Positions 1 through 7,727 of a DNA stretch of 64,000 nucleotides are shown piece by piece. Position 1 is the first letter of the stretch, and the number at the start of each line of letters is the position of its first letter. Position numbers and translations under genes: made by a program. Source of the stretch: Nostoc sp. TCL240-02 (GTDB lineage: Bacteria > Cyanobacteriota > Cyanobacteriia > Cyanobacteriales > Nostocaceae); assembly GCF_013343235.1 (NCBI RefSeq), contig NZ_CP040094.1, positions 7,063,001 to 7,127,000 on the forward strand, written 5' to 3'. The notes beneath the pieces were generated by a model. That model did no database searches and was not told the DNA's origin. It saw nothing but the letters and a program-made list of their open reading frames with translations.

Positions 1-1050
1 CTGTATAAATTTCAACCATTGTTAGCACTGTCACCAGTTGCCTTGAATGCCTTGGTAATCATGGGTACGGTAACGGCAATTGGGGCGACATTAGTATCTA
101 TAGCTCAAATTGACATTAAGCGATCGCTATCTCACTCCACTAGTGCATACATGGGATTAGTGTTTTTAGCGGTGGGGTTACAGCAAGGGGGTGTGGCTTT
201 GATGTTGCTGTTAACTCATGCGATCGCTAAAGCATTATTATTTATGAGTTCCGGTTCAGTCATCTTAACTACCCAAAGCCAAGACTTAACCGAAATGGGC
301 GGACTCTGGTCGCGGATGCCAGCCACCACCACCGCCTTTATTGTCGGTTCGGCGGGGATGGTAACGTTTCTCCCATTGGGAGGCTTCTGGGCAATGCTAG
401 GATGGGCTGACGGTTTCGTAAATATTAGCCCTTGGGTGATTGGGGTTTTATTATTAGTCAATTGCTTAACAGCGTTGAACTTGACTAGAGTATTCAGATT
501 AGTCTTCTGGGGTAAACCGCAGCAAAAAACCCGACGCACGCCAGAAGTTGGTTGGCAAATGGCCTTCCCGATGGTAACTCTCATAGTCTTGACTCTGCTT
601 TTGCCTTTGATGCTACAGCAATGGTACTTACTACCAAATTGGGAAAGTATTAATTGGTATGTAGCATCAGCATTGTTTGGTTCTACCGTACTAGGAGTAG
701 TTGTCGGTTCTACAGTTTATCTGCACAAAGCTTGGTCAAGATCGAGATTCTTGGCATGGAGATTTGTACAAGACTTATTAGGTTATGATTTTTATATTGA
801 CCGAGTTTATCGCGTAACGGTAGTGAGTGCAGTCGCACTGCTGTCTAAAATTTCTGCTTGGAGCGATCGCTATTTAGTCGATGGTCTAGTAAACTTGGTT
901 GGGTTTGCGACAATTTTTGGTGGACAAACTTTAAAGTACAGCATTTCTGGGCAATCTCAGGGCTATATGTTGACCATCTTAGCAGTTGTCAGCGTCCTAG
1001 CTTTCTTCATCGGCTGGTCATCGGGTTTACTGGATAAATTGCCTTTTTAA
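1..1050 (+). CDS. ndhF4: NDH-1 subunit NdhF (NdhF4-type), 3' part
   Basis: The reading frame is open from the first base, so the 5' part lies outside the window; about 349 residues are visible. It is a hydrophobic multi-pass membrane protein with antiporter-type subunit features: the conserved stretch IKRSLSHSTSAYMG and the helix containing LTHAIAKALLFMSSGS, typical of NdhF/NuoL proton-pumping subunits of the thylakoid NDH-1 complex. Membrane helices continue to the C-terminus. It is followed by ndhD and a CO2 hydration gene; this gene order, with a cupB-sized third gene and no cupS, fits the constitutive NDH-1MS' CO2-uptake operon, hence NdhF4 rather than NdhF3 (inference from context). Role: with NdhD4 and CupB it couples cyclic electron flow and proton pumping to conversion of CO2 to bicarbonate. 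Confidence 0.88.
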   Translation: MYKFQPLLALSPVALNALVIMGTVTAIGATLVSIAQIDIKRSLSHSTSAYMGLVFLAVGLQQGGVALMLLLTHAIAKALLFMSSGSVILTTQSQDLTEMGGLWSRMPATTTAFIVGSAGMVTFLPLGGFWAMLGWADGFVNISPWVIGVLLLVNCLTALNLTRVFRLVFWGKPQQKTRRTPEVGWQMAFPMVTLIVLTLLLPLMLQQWYLLPNWESINWYVASALFGSTVLGVVVGSTVYLHKAWSRSRFLAWRFVQDLLGYDFYIDRVYRVTVVSAVALLSKISAWSDRYLVDGLVNLVGFATIFGGQTLKYSISGQSQGYMLTILAVVSVLAFFIGWSSGLLDKLPF

Positions 1051-1148
1051 GAGTCTTAAATGCTGAGTTGGGAGTTAGGAGTACAGACGCAAAAAGTCTT
1101 TGTCTGTACAGGAGTTAAGAGTTAGGAATGATTATTTTCTCCTTCTTT

Positions 1149-1179
1149 CCCTATCCCCTATCCCCTGTCCCCTATCCCC
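1149..1179. repeat. Heptanucleotide tandem repeat (CCCTATC-type, about 4 copies)
   Basis: Four copies of a 7-bp unit, CCCTATC with one CCCTGTC variant, lie between ndhF4 and ndhD4, just upstream of the chosen ndhD4 start. Such short tandem repeats are typical of heterocystous cyanobacteria. They make the open frame upstream of ndhD4 look coding when it probably is not. Confidence 0.8.
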
Positions 1180-1187
1180 TTCTATCT

Positions 1188-2693
1188 ATGCTTAGTGTTT
1201 TAATTCTAGTGCCGTTAATCGGTGCAGCTTTAATTGGTTTCTCGCCGTCTGGCATCAGTGGAAAATTTGCCCGTGGGGTGGCTTTGGTCTTTGCTAGTAT
1301 CGCTTTCTTGTGGACAATCGTACTAGCAATTCAGTTCCATCCAGGGGAAATCACTCAACAGTTTGCTGAATCTGTACCTTGGATAGATGTCTTAGGCTTA
1401 AACTATAACCTAGGAGTTGATGGTTTATCTTTGCCACTGCTGGTTTTGAATGGACTGTTAACTTCTATTGCCATCTACAGTAGCGATGAATCTCTACAGC
1501 GCCCTAAATTTTATTACTCTTTGATACTATTATTGAGCGCTGGGGTGACTGGAGCATTTCTGGCACAGGATTTACTTTTATTTTTCCTGTTTTACGAATT
1601 AGAACTAATTCCACTATATCTGTTGATAGCTATTTGGGGTGGGGAAAAGCGGGGTTATGCGGCTACAAAATTTCTTATTTATACCGCCGTTTCAGGAATC
1701 TTGATTTTGGCAAGTTTCCTCGGCATGGTTTGGCTGAGTGGTTCCTCTAACTTTGCACTCGCAACCTTAAACGCTACAACTTTACCCTTAGCGACACAGC
1801 TTTTACTGCTAGGGGGGATTTTGATCGGTTTCGGGATTAAAATTCCCTTAGTTCCCTTTCATACTTGGTTGCCAGATGCTCACGTTGAAGCTTCCACACC
1901 AATTTCTGTGCTATTGGCTGGAGTGTTGTTGAAGTTGGGAACCTACGGCTTATTGCGTTTTGGCATGAATTTGTTACCAGAAGCTTGGGCTTATCTGGCT
2001 CCTTGGTTAGCGACTTGGGCAGTGGTGAGTGTATTGTATGGTGCATCCTGCGCGATCGCTCAAACCGATATGAAAAAAATGGTAGCATACAGTTCCATTG
2101 GACACATGGGCTATGTGCTATTAGCGACGGCGGCGGCTACACCATTAACTGTGTTAGGTGCTGTCATGCAGATGATTAGCCACGGCTTGATTTCTGCCAT
2201 GCTGTTTTTGCTGGTAGGAGTTGTGTATAAAAAAGCCGGAAGCCGAGATTTAGATGTTCTCCAAGGATTGCTGAACCCAGAACGAGGTATGCCCGTAATT
2301 GGTAGCCTAATGGTTTTGGGAGTTATGGCCAGCGCTGGGATACCAGGAATGGTCGGGTTTATTTCCGAATTTATCATTTTTCGGGGCAGCTTCGCAGTTT
2401 TTCCAGTACAAACCCTACTATCAATGCTTGGAACCGGCTTAACTGCGGTTTACTTCTTAATACTCCTCGACCGCGCCTTTTTTGGACGCTTGTCTGCACA
2501 AGTTACTAACCTACCACGTGTGTATTGGAGCGATCGCATACCAGCTGCAATTTTAGCTGTGCTGATTGTGATTTTCGGCATTCAACCCACTTGGTTAGCA
2601 CGCTGGACTGAACCAACAATTACAGCAATGGTTAATAGTCAAAACGTAGTAGTAGCAGTGTCCTTAGAAAAAGCAATGGGGAATGGGGATTAG
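1188..2693 (+). CDS. ndhD4: NDH-1 subunit NdhD (NdhD4-type)
   Basis: A 501-residue polytopic membrane protein of the NuoM/NdhD family, a proton-translocating antiporter-like subunit of NDH-1. Visible signatures are LGVDGLSLPLLVLNGL, the lumenal/transmembrane KIPLVPFHTWLPDAHVEA motif and the helix with AIAQTDMKKMVAYSSIGHMG. The ATG at 1188 is preferred over one at 1128, because the earlier codons run through a heptanucleotide repeat and would prepend a Pro-rich tail absent from the family. Lying between ndhF and the CO2 hydration gene, it is the D4 subunit of the constitutive CO2-uptake complex by context. D3 versus D4 cannot be settled without alignment. Confidence 0.9.
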   Translation: MLSVLILVPLIGAALIGFSPSGISGKFARGVALVFASIAFLWTIVLAIQFHPGEITQQFAESVPWIDVLGLNYNLGVDGLSLPLLVLNGLLTSIAIYSSDESLQRPKFYYSLILLLSAGVTGAFLAQDLLLFFLFYELELIPLYLLIAIWGGEKRGYAATKFLIYTAVSGILILASFLGMVWLSGSSNFALATLNATTLPLATQLLLLGGILIGFGIKIPLVPFHTWLPDAHVEASTPISVLLAGVLLKLGTYGLLRFGMNLLPEAWAYLAPWLATWAVVSVLYGASCAIAQTDMKKMVAYSSIGHMGYVLLATAAATPLTVLGAVMQMISHGLISAMLFLLVGVVYKKAGSRDLDVLQGLLNPERGMPVIGSLMVLGVMASAGIPGMVGFISEFIIFRGSFAVFPVQTLLSMLGTGLTAVYFLILLDRAFFGRLSAQVTNLPRVYWSDRIPAAILAVLIVIFGIQPTWLARWTEPTITAMVNSQNVVVAVSLEKAMGNGD

Positions 2694-2850
2694 AGATTTT
2701 GAAGAGGCAGGGGAGTAGAGAGCAAAGAGCAGGGGGTATAAAAAGTAATTTTTCATTCTCCCCTTGCCCCTTGCCCACTTGCCCTAAGCGAAGCCGAAGG
2801 GATGCCCAATTCCCAATGCCCTAATCCCTATACTTTTTGGAGAGATGGTA

Positions 2851-3981
2851 ATGGTAACTATTAAAAAGAAAGCGGTTCACAATCCCTTAGCTGAGTATAT
2901 TGAACGTCTGCAAAAAGGAGAAGCATTACTCCCTGATAGTCCAGAAAACGTGCTGGAAGTTGTTGGTATTCTTAAAAGCTATGGCGTAGTTTTAGATGCC
3001 TACTCAATAAATCTTAACTACATTGCTGAACATCAGTTTTTAATATTTTTCCCATTTTTTAAATACTTTAATGGAGAGGTATCTTTTCAAAAATTACTCC
3101 GTCATTGGTGGCACGATCGCATTAATTTTGAATATGCCGAATATTGTATGAAAGGCATGATGTGGCACGGTGGCGGCGGACTAGATACCTATTTAGATAC
3201 AACAGAATTTAAAGAAAGAGCGCAAGCCGTTATTGCCGCAAAATTTAAAAATAATCCTTTAATTTTGGGTATTAACCAACTGTTTCCAGATTTCTTAATA
3301 GAACAATTGCGCGTCTCTGCTTACTACACGGGTTTAGGTCAATTCTGGCGAGTCATGGCTGATATCTTCCTCAGCTTATCAGACCTCTACGATAAAGGCA
3401 AAATAAAATCGATTTCCGAAGTTGTAGAACATATCAAAGCAGGGTTGGTGGCAAATGCCTCAAACCCAATTACCTACGCCGTCAAAATTCGGGGTGAAGT
3501 CTATGAAATCATTCCCAAAAGTGTTGGTTTAACCTTCTTAGCAGATACAGCGATACCTTATGTAGAAGCAGTATTCTTTCGGGGAACTCCTTTCCACGGT
3601 ACAGTTTCATACAATGCCCAAGGTTATCAAATTCCTCCAGATCAAACGCGATTTCAATATGGCGCATTGTATGCAGATCCTTTACCCATCGGCGGCGCGG
3701 GTATTCCTCCCACCTTGTTGATGCAAGATATGCGTCATTATCTTCCAGAGTATTTGCACGAAATTTATCGTCGCAGCCTCCGGGGTGAAGATGATTTGCG
3801 GGTACAAATTTGCATGAGTTTCCAAAAATCGATGTTTTGTGTGACAACAGCAACAATTTTGGGACTAATGCCTTATCCTTTGGATACTAAAGATCCAAAT
3901 GAGGTGAAAGGTAATCGAATTTATTTAGAAAAGTGGATGAGTCGGTTAGAAACTTCGCGGTTGTTGGATGTGAATAAATAA
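2851..3981 (+). CDS. cupB: CO2 hydration protein CupB (ChpX)
   Basis: A soluble protein of about 376 residues that docks on the NdhF4/NdhD4 end of thylakoid NDH-1 and carries out light-driven CO2 hydration. The conserved HWWHDR segment (about residues 85-90 from this start) contains the His and Arg reported as essential in Synechocystis CupB (family knowledge; offset of one or two residues). A GGAGAG Shine-Dalgarno at 2839-2844 abuts the ATG at 2845 but sits 6 bases before the ATG at 2851, so the second ATG is chosen. Length and the F4-D4-Cup gene order favour the constitutive CupB over the inducible CupA, which is longer and usually followed by cupS. Confidence 0.9.
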   Translation: MVTIKKKAVHNPLAEYIERLQKGEALLPDSPENVLEVVGILKSYGVVLDAYSINLNYIAEHQFLIFFPFFKYFNGEVSFQKLLRHWWHDRINFEYAEYCMKGMMWHGGGGLDTYLDTTEFKERAQAVIAAKFKNNPLILGINQLFPDFLIEQLRVSAYYTGLGQFWRVMADIFLSLSDLYDKGKIKSISEVVEHIKAGLVANASNPITYAVKIRGEVYEIIPKSVGLTFLADTAIPYVEAVFFRGTPFHGTVSYNAQGYQIPPDQTRFQYGALYADPLPIGGAGIPPTLLMQDMRHYLPEYLHEIYRRSLRGEDDLRVQICMSFQKSMFCVTTATILGLMPYPLDTKDPNEVKGNRIYLEKWMSRLETSRLLDVNK

Positions 3982-4007
3982 CTGAATTGAATACAGAGAA
4001 ATTTCAG

Positions 4008-4865
4008 ATGCTTCTCAATCGTTATAAAAATCTTCATTTGATTCAGCAACTCGATCCAGTGCGAGATCATTGCCGGATTTATCACTTGATGAATGGCTAT
4101 GAGTTTCCTTGGGATATGACGCGATCGCTCGAAGTTGCTTTGATGCGAACTTATTGCGTTCCTAGTATTTCTAAATTGCTGAATCGGACAGAAGAATTTA
4201 CCCATTGTCCACAAAAACGCTACGATGATACGTCAATAATTGTTGGAGAGATGATTAAGTGGGGCTATAATAGCGATCGCGGCAAAGAAGCCTTGCAACG
4301 CATGAATGCACTCCACGGACGCTTCAAGATTGACAACGGTGATTTCCTGTATGTACTTTCAACCTTCATTTTCGAGCCTATCCGTTGGAATGTGCAGTTT
4401 GGTTGGCGGTTGATGTGCGAACAAGAAAAATTAGCGTCCTTTTACTTTTGGCGAGAAGTAGGTAAGCAAATGCAGATTCAGAATATCCCTGAAACCTACG
4501 AAGAATTGGAGCGCTATAACCTTGACTACGAACGCCAAAACTTTCGCTATTCAGATACAAATCGTCGAGTTGGGGAAGCTACACGCGATTTATTTTTGAG
4601 TTGGTTTCCTTCGTGGATGCGTTCTGCCATCAAACCAGGTATCTATGCTTTACTGGATGACACCATGCTCGATGCCTTTGGTTTTCCCTATCCTTCACCA
4701 TTGCTGCGATCGGTTATGGTAAGTCTACTAAAAATCCGAGCCAAATTAATCCGGTTATTCCCACCTCGGAATCAGCCTAATTTTTATATTGACTCTCCTA
4801 TCCCCAGCTATCCCACTGGCTATGAAATTGCAAATGTGGGGCCACCGGAAAACGTTAAGCAGTAA
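4008..4865 (+). CDS. MpaB/DUF2236-family oxygenase-like protein
   Basis: About 285 residues resembling the oxygenase MpaB / rubber-oxygenase catalytic-domain family (DUF2236): mostly helical, with the N-terminal block HLMNGYEFPWDMTRSLEVA, a YDDT motif, and the block DFLYVLSTFIFEPIRW. Family members include haem-dependent dioxygenase-like enzymes, but the substrate here is unknown. A TTG at 3987 would add seven residues; the ATG at 4008 is the more conservative start. It begins only 26 bases after cupB on the same strand, so it could be co-transcribed, although no link to CO2 uptake is known. The 3' end converges on the Uma2 pseudogene. Confidence 0.7.
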   Translation: MLLNRYKNLHLIQQLDPVRDHCRIYHLMNGYEFPWDMTRSLEVALMRTYCVPSISKLLNRTEEFTHCPQKRYDDTSIIVGEMIKWGYNSDRGKEALQRMNALHGRFKIDNGDFLYVLSTFIFEPIRWNVQFGWRLMCEQEKLASFYFWREVGKQMQIQNIPETYEELERYNLDYERQNFRYSDTNRRVGEATRDLFLSWFPSWMRSAIKPGIYALLDDTMLDAFGFPYPSPLLRSVMVSLLKIRAKLIRLFPPRNQPNFYIDSPIPSYPTGYEIANVGPPENVKQ

Positions 4866-4900
4866 AGCTTTATTAACTTGTTTAAGCGATAGCCAAAGAC

Positions 4901-5622
4901 TTATGCTTCTGGTTCGATACCTAGCAATCGCAATTGGGCAGTTAAGCGATCGGTTCTTTCCTCACCAGTCAACAACAAATTACCTTGCAAATCCCACCAG
5001 CGTAGCCAAGGTAATTCCATATTGTAATATTGTCCCTGCCAAATTCCTAACTCAACTCCTAAAGGATGTATGGGATAATGTCCGCGTTCATTTGCTGTTA
5101 ATAACTGATATTGTCCCCCAATTAATTCATAAACTTCTACGCTGGCTTTATTCACTTCATAAATGCCGTAGAAGGGAGGACGAATCACCTGCTCATAAAT
5201 CCAAAATTTCCCCTTCCAAGGAGTTTTATCTCGCTCCTCACTACCATCGCCAGAGACAAATTCTAATGCAATCAATGGCGCAATAAACTCTTGCCATAAT
5301 ACATAAGACCTCCGCGTTTGTCCATTTAAATTTGGTGGTACATTTCCTACATAAAACCAGTCTGGTGCTTCTGCGCCTTTTTCTGGAGGATCAGTGATGC
5401 GCCAGTATATACCGCTATCTTGACCAATGCAGTATTGTCCATCAGGATGACGTTTTTGCAATATCGGTTTAATCGAGTCCGTTAGGAGAATGCTTTGGGG
5501 ATGTTCCTGAAAGTTTTTGCCTTCGGCACGCTCCGCGAACACGAAGTACCATCAGACTCTGGTAGCTGCGTATGGTCTGGGAACGGTGTGAGGGCGGTGG
5601 ATGGATCGGTTGCAGAGGTCAT
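4901..5622 (-). pseudogene. Uma2-family endonuclease, broken by a frameshift next to an inserted 21-bp repeat
   Basis: The main frame (complement 4901-5542) encodes a Uma2/DUF820 PD-(D/E)XK nuclease-like protein with blocks PDWFYVGNVPP and LIALEFVSGDG. Its apparent GTG start at 5542 leads directly into a 21-bp GC-rich element (5519-5539, starting TTCGCGGAGCGTGCC on the minus strand) of the kind dispersed in Nostoc genomes. Upstream, in a different frame, an ATG at 5622 begins a peptide MTSATDPSTALTPFPDHT that looks like the missing Uma2 N-terminus. The two frames join if one T is restored just before the repeat. The original gene thus spans 4901-5622 and now carries an in-frame 21-bp insert plus a one-base frameshift. 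Function of Uma2 proteins is unproven. Confidence 0.75.
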
Positions 5623-5709
5623 AAGACTACCTTTGCAGGAGTTAAGGGTTGTTTTTTAGTTTAGCAGTGGAAGGAGGGAGATACCTGCGGTAAGCTACAT
5701 CAAGGCTCT

Positions 5710-6129
5710 CTAAATATTCTCCACCCATAAAATATTACTGATGTAAGCACTAGTTATTAGTGCGTTGTAAAATTTTTCGTCTGCTGTCACCATTTGGCAT
5801 TGTTGTGTAATAGCCAGTGCTAAGTATAAACTGTCATATACTGCACGCTCTGTTTGAAGGGCAATATCTAAAGCAAGTGGCATTAAAGATTGAGATAAGT
5901 ACACCTCTACAGGAACTGCATTTAAATCTGCTAATGTTTGTCTTGCATTTTCAGCAGTATCTTCACCGCGACGGACTCGTTTCCACAAGACGTTTCCCAC
6001 TTCTGGGAAGAAAAAATCTGGAACTAAGAAAGTATGGTTACTTGCTAATAAGCGCCTAGCTACATCAGAGTAGACTTCAGGGATAAACCACTTTATAGCA
6101 ATGCTAGCATCTAAAACATACTGAGTCAC
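5710..6129 (-). CDS. VapC-like PIN-domain toxin
   Basis: A 139-residue PIN-domain ribonuclease of the VapC type. The four acidic active-site positions are visible: Asp7 (YVLDAS), Glu43 (FPEVGNVLWK), Asp99 (ERAVYDSLYLALA) and Asp117 (TADEKF). Such proteins cleave RNA to arrest growth when their labile antitoxin is lost. The start overlaps the stop of the upstream antitoxin gene by 4 bases, implying translational coupling. The C-terminal ILWVENI is echoed by a scrap of a second PIN toxin near 9862, so at least two related modules once existed here. Confidence 0.88.
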   Translation of the reverse strand: MTQYVLDASIAIKWFIPEVYSDVARRLLASNHTFLVPDFFFPEVGNVLWKRVRRGEDTAENARQTLADLNAVPVEVYLSQSLMPLALDIALQTERAVYDSLYLALAITQQCQMVTADEKFYNALITSAYISNILWVENI

Positions 6130-6380
6130 CGTTCTCTGTCCTCGCGGATGAGTTCAGTACTATCACTGAAAATCTTTCCTGTATATCTAACTTGAGCGCG
6201 TGCTACAGCTTCTCTGACTTTTTCTAGGTCGCCACCAGTGTGATAATGTGTCGCTTTTTCAGTCGCTTGTTGTAGGATCTGCTTTAGTTCTTCTTGCAAA
6301 GACCTACCGTGTTGTTTGGCAAGAGTTTCTAGCTTTTCTAAAATAATAGGATCTAAATTTTCAACTAAGATTTCAGCCAT
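6126..6380 (-). CDS. FitA/VapB-like antitoxin of the PIN toxin
   Basis: An 84-residue protein beginning MAEILVENLDPIILEKLETLA followed by KQHGRSLQEELKQILQQA. This is the pattern of FitA-type ribbon-helix-helix antitoxins: a short beta strand, then two helices, with a toxin-binding C-terminal tail. It lies directly upstream of, and overlaps by 4 bases, the VapC-like gene. It probably binds the operon promoter and neutralises the toxin (family knowledge). Assignment rests on the N-terminal pattern and on gene pairing. Confidence 0.82.
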   Translation of the reverse strand: MAEILVENLDPIILEKLETLAKQHGRSLQEELKQILQQATEKATHYHTGGDLEKVREAVARAQVRYTGKIFSDSTELIREDRER

Positions 6381-6551
6381 AATTTTATGGTTGTTTTTTC
6401 GCTGCTTTTATTCGAGATTTGAAATTAGTTTAGCAAGTGTAGACGCAAAGCAGCTTGTCCTGAGACATCACAATATTTCTGTAAAGCTAGGCTCCGGTTC
6501 TTCAGGCTTTCTTATGTGAAAATTAATACAAATATTGTGGGAGTTGCAAAG

Positions 6552-7577
6552 ATGGCTTGGGTCGCAGGTGATCAATTGCAAGGTGGCAAATATACTATTG
6601 AAAAGGAATTGGGAAGGGGACGATTTGGTATTACTTATTTAGTAAAAAATAGGAATAGCGATCGCCAAGTCATTAAAACTTTAAATGATGATTTACTAAA
6701 TTCCCTTAACCAGTCGGAGCGCGGACGACTAAAGACAATGTTTTTGCGAGAAGCCTTAAAGCTTCAGAGGTGTAAGCATAAGTATATTGTGGAGGTCGTA
6801 GACTCCTTTGAGGAAGCAGACCGTTTGTGTTTGGTAATGGAGTATGTAGATGGTGTAAGTTTAGCTGACCGTCGCCAACAAATTCTTTCTGAACAAGAGG
6901 CTTTACGCTACATTCAGCAAATTGGTGAAGCTTTAATAGTTGTGCATGAAAATCGATTGATTCATCGAGATGTACATCCAGGAAACATCTTTTTGCGGGT
7001 GCGAGATGGACAACCTGAAGCGGTGCTAATCGATTTTGGTTTAGCTCTGGATTTTGACCACATCTTAACCACAAATCGAACCAAGGAAACTTCTGAGGGA
7101 TTTACACCCCCTGAGCTTTATGCTCAACATACAAAACCAACAGGGGCATATAGCGATATTTATTCTCTGGCGGCAACTCTTTATGTGCTTTTGACTGGAA
7201 AAACACCAGTGGATGCGTTCAAACGGAAGGTAGATAATGCTCCTTTAGTGGAACCGAAAAAACATAATCCTCAAATTAGCGATCGCACCAACCGCGCAAT
7301 TTTAACAGGGATGAAGCTAGATTTTAAGCAGCGCCCTCAATCAATGCGAGAATGGCTCGACTCTTTGGGGTTAAGAGGGGAAACTCCCCAGCCTGTCTCA
7401 ACTGTATCCTCTAACACTAACTCAAATTGGGAGCGAAAAATTCAGGTTTGGGGAGTGGTGATAGCTGCGATTGCTGCTTTTGTAAGCTTACTTGCAGCCA
7501 TACCTTCTTGGATTCCTATTTTCAATCCATCTAATCAACTGTCATCTCCCACTCCATCATCTACAAAAACACCGTAG
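6552..7577 (+). CDS. Eukaryotic-type Ser/Thr protein kinase with C-terminal membrane anchor
   Basis: A 341-residue protein with a kinase domain (about residues 15-285): Gly-rich loop LGRGRFGITYLV, Lys in RQVIKTL, catalytic loop HRDVHPGN and IDFGLA (DFG). The catalytic loop has His where most Ser/Thr kinases have Lys (HRDxKPxN), a variant shared with the next gene. After the kinase come a Ser/Thr/Asn-rich linker and one transmembrane helix (WGVVIAAIAAFVSLLAAI), so the kinase is probably a membrane-anchored cytoplasmic enzyme with almost nothing beyond the membrane. The ATG at 6552 has GGGAG about 10 bases upstream and aligns with the start of its neighbour; a GTG at 6516 is a less likely alternative. 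A broken copy of the 5' end lies at 11007. Confidence 0.85.
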   Translation: MAWVAGDQLQGGKYTIEKELGRGRFGITYLVKNRNSDRQVIKTLNDDLLNSLNQSERGRLKTMFLREALKLQRCKHKYIVEVVDSFEEADRLCLVMEYVDGVSLADRRQQILSEQEALRYIQQIGEALIVVHENRLIHRDVHPGNIFLRVRDGQPEAVLIDFGLALDFDHILTTNRTKETSEGFTPPELYAQHTKPTGAYSDIYSLAATLYVLLTGKTPVDAFKRKVDNAPLVEPKKHNPQISDRTNRAILTGMKLDFKQRPQSMREWLDSLGLRGETPQPVSTVSSNTNSNWERKIQVWGVVIAAIAAFVSLLAAIPSWIPIFNPSNQLSSPTPSSTKTP

Positions 7578-7727
7578 ATTTAGCTCAACTTTCATTGTGT
7601 GTTGTGCAAAATTCTGCAAAACTGTATTATTTATGAAACACACTTAAGTCATAGAAAACACCCATATCCAGCTTTTTTAAACTGTTTTAATTACGAATTA
7701 CGGATTACGAATTATTTAGGGGTTTTC

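Noticed and set aside
4912..4925. GGTTCGATACC resembling a tRNA T-arm
   Set aside because: It is the 3' end of the Uma2 gene; no acceptor stem or anticodon arm can be built around it.
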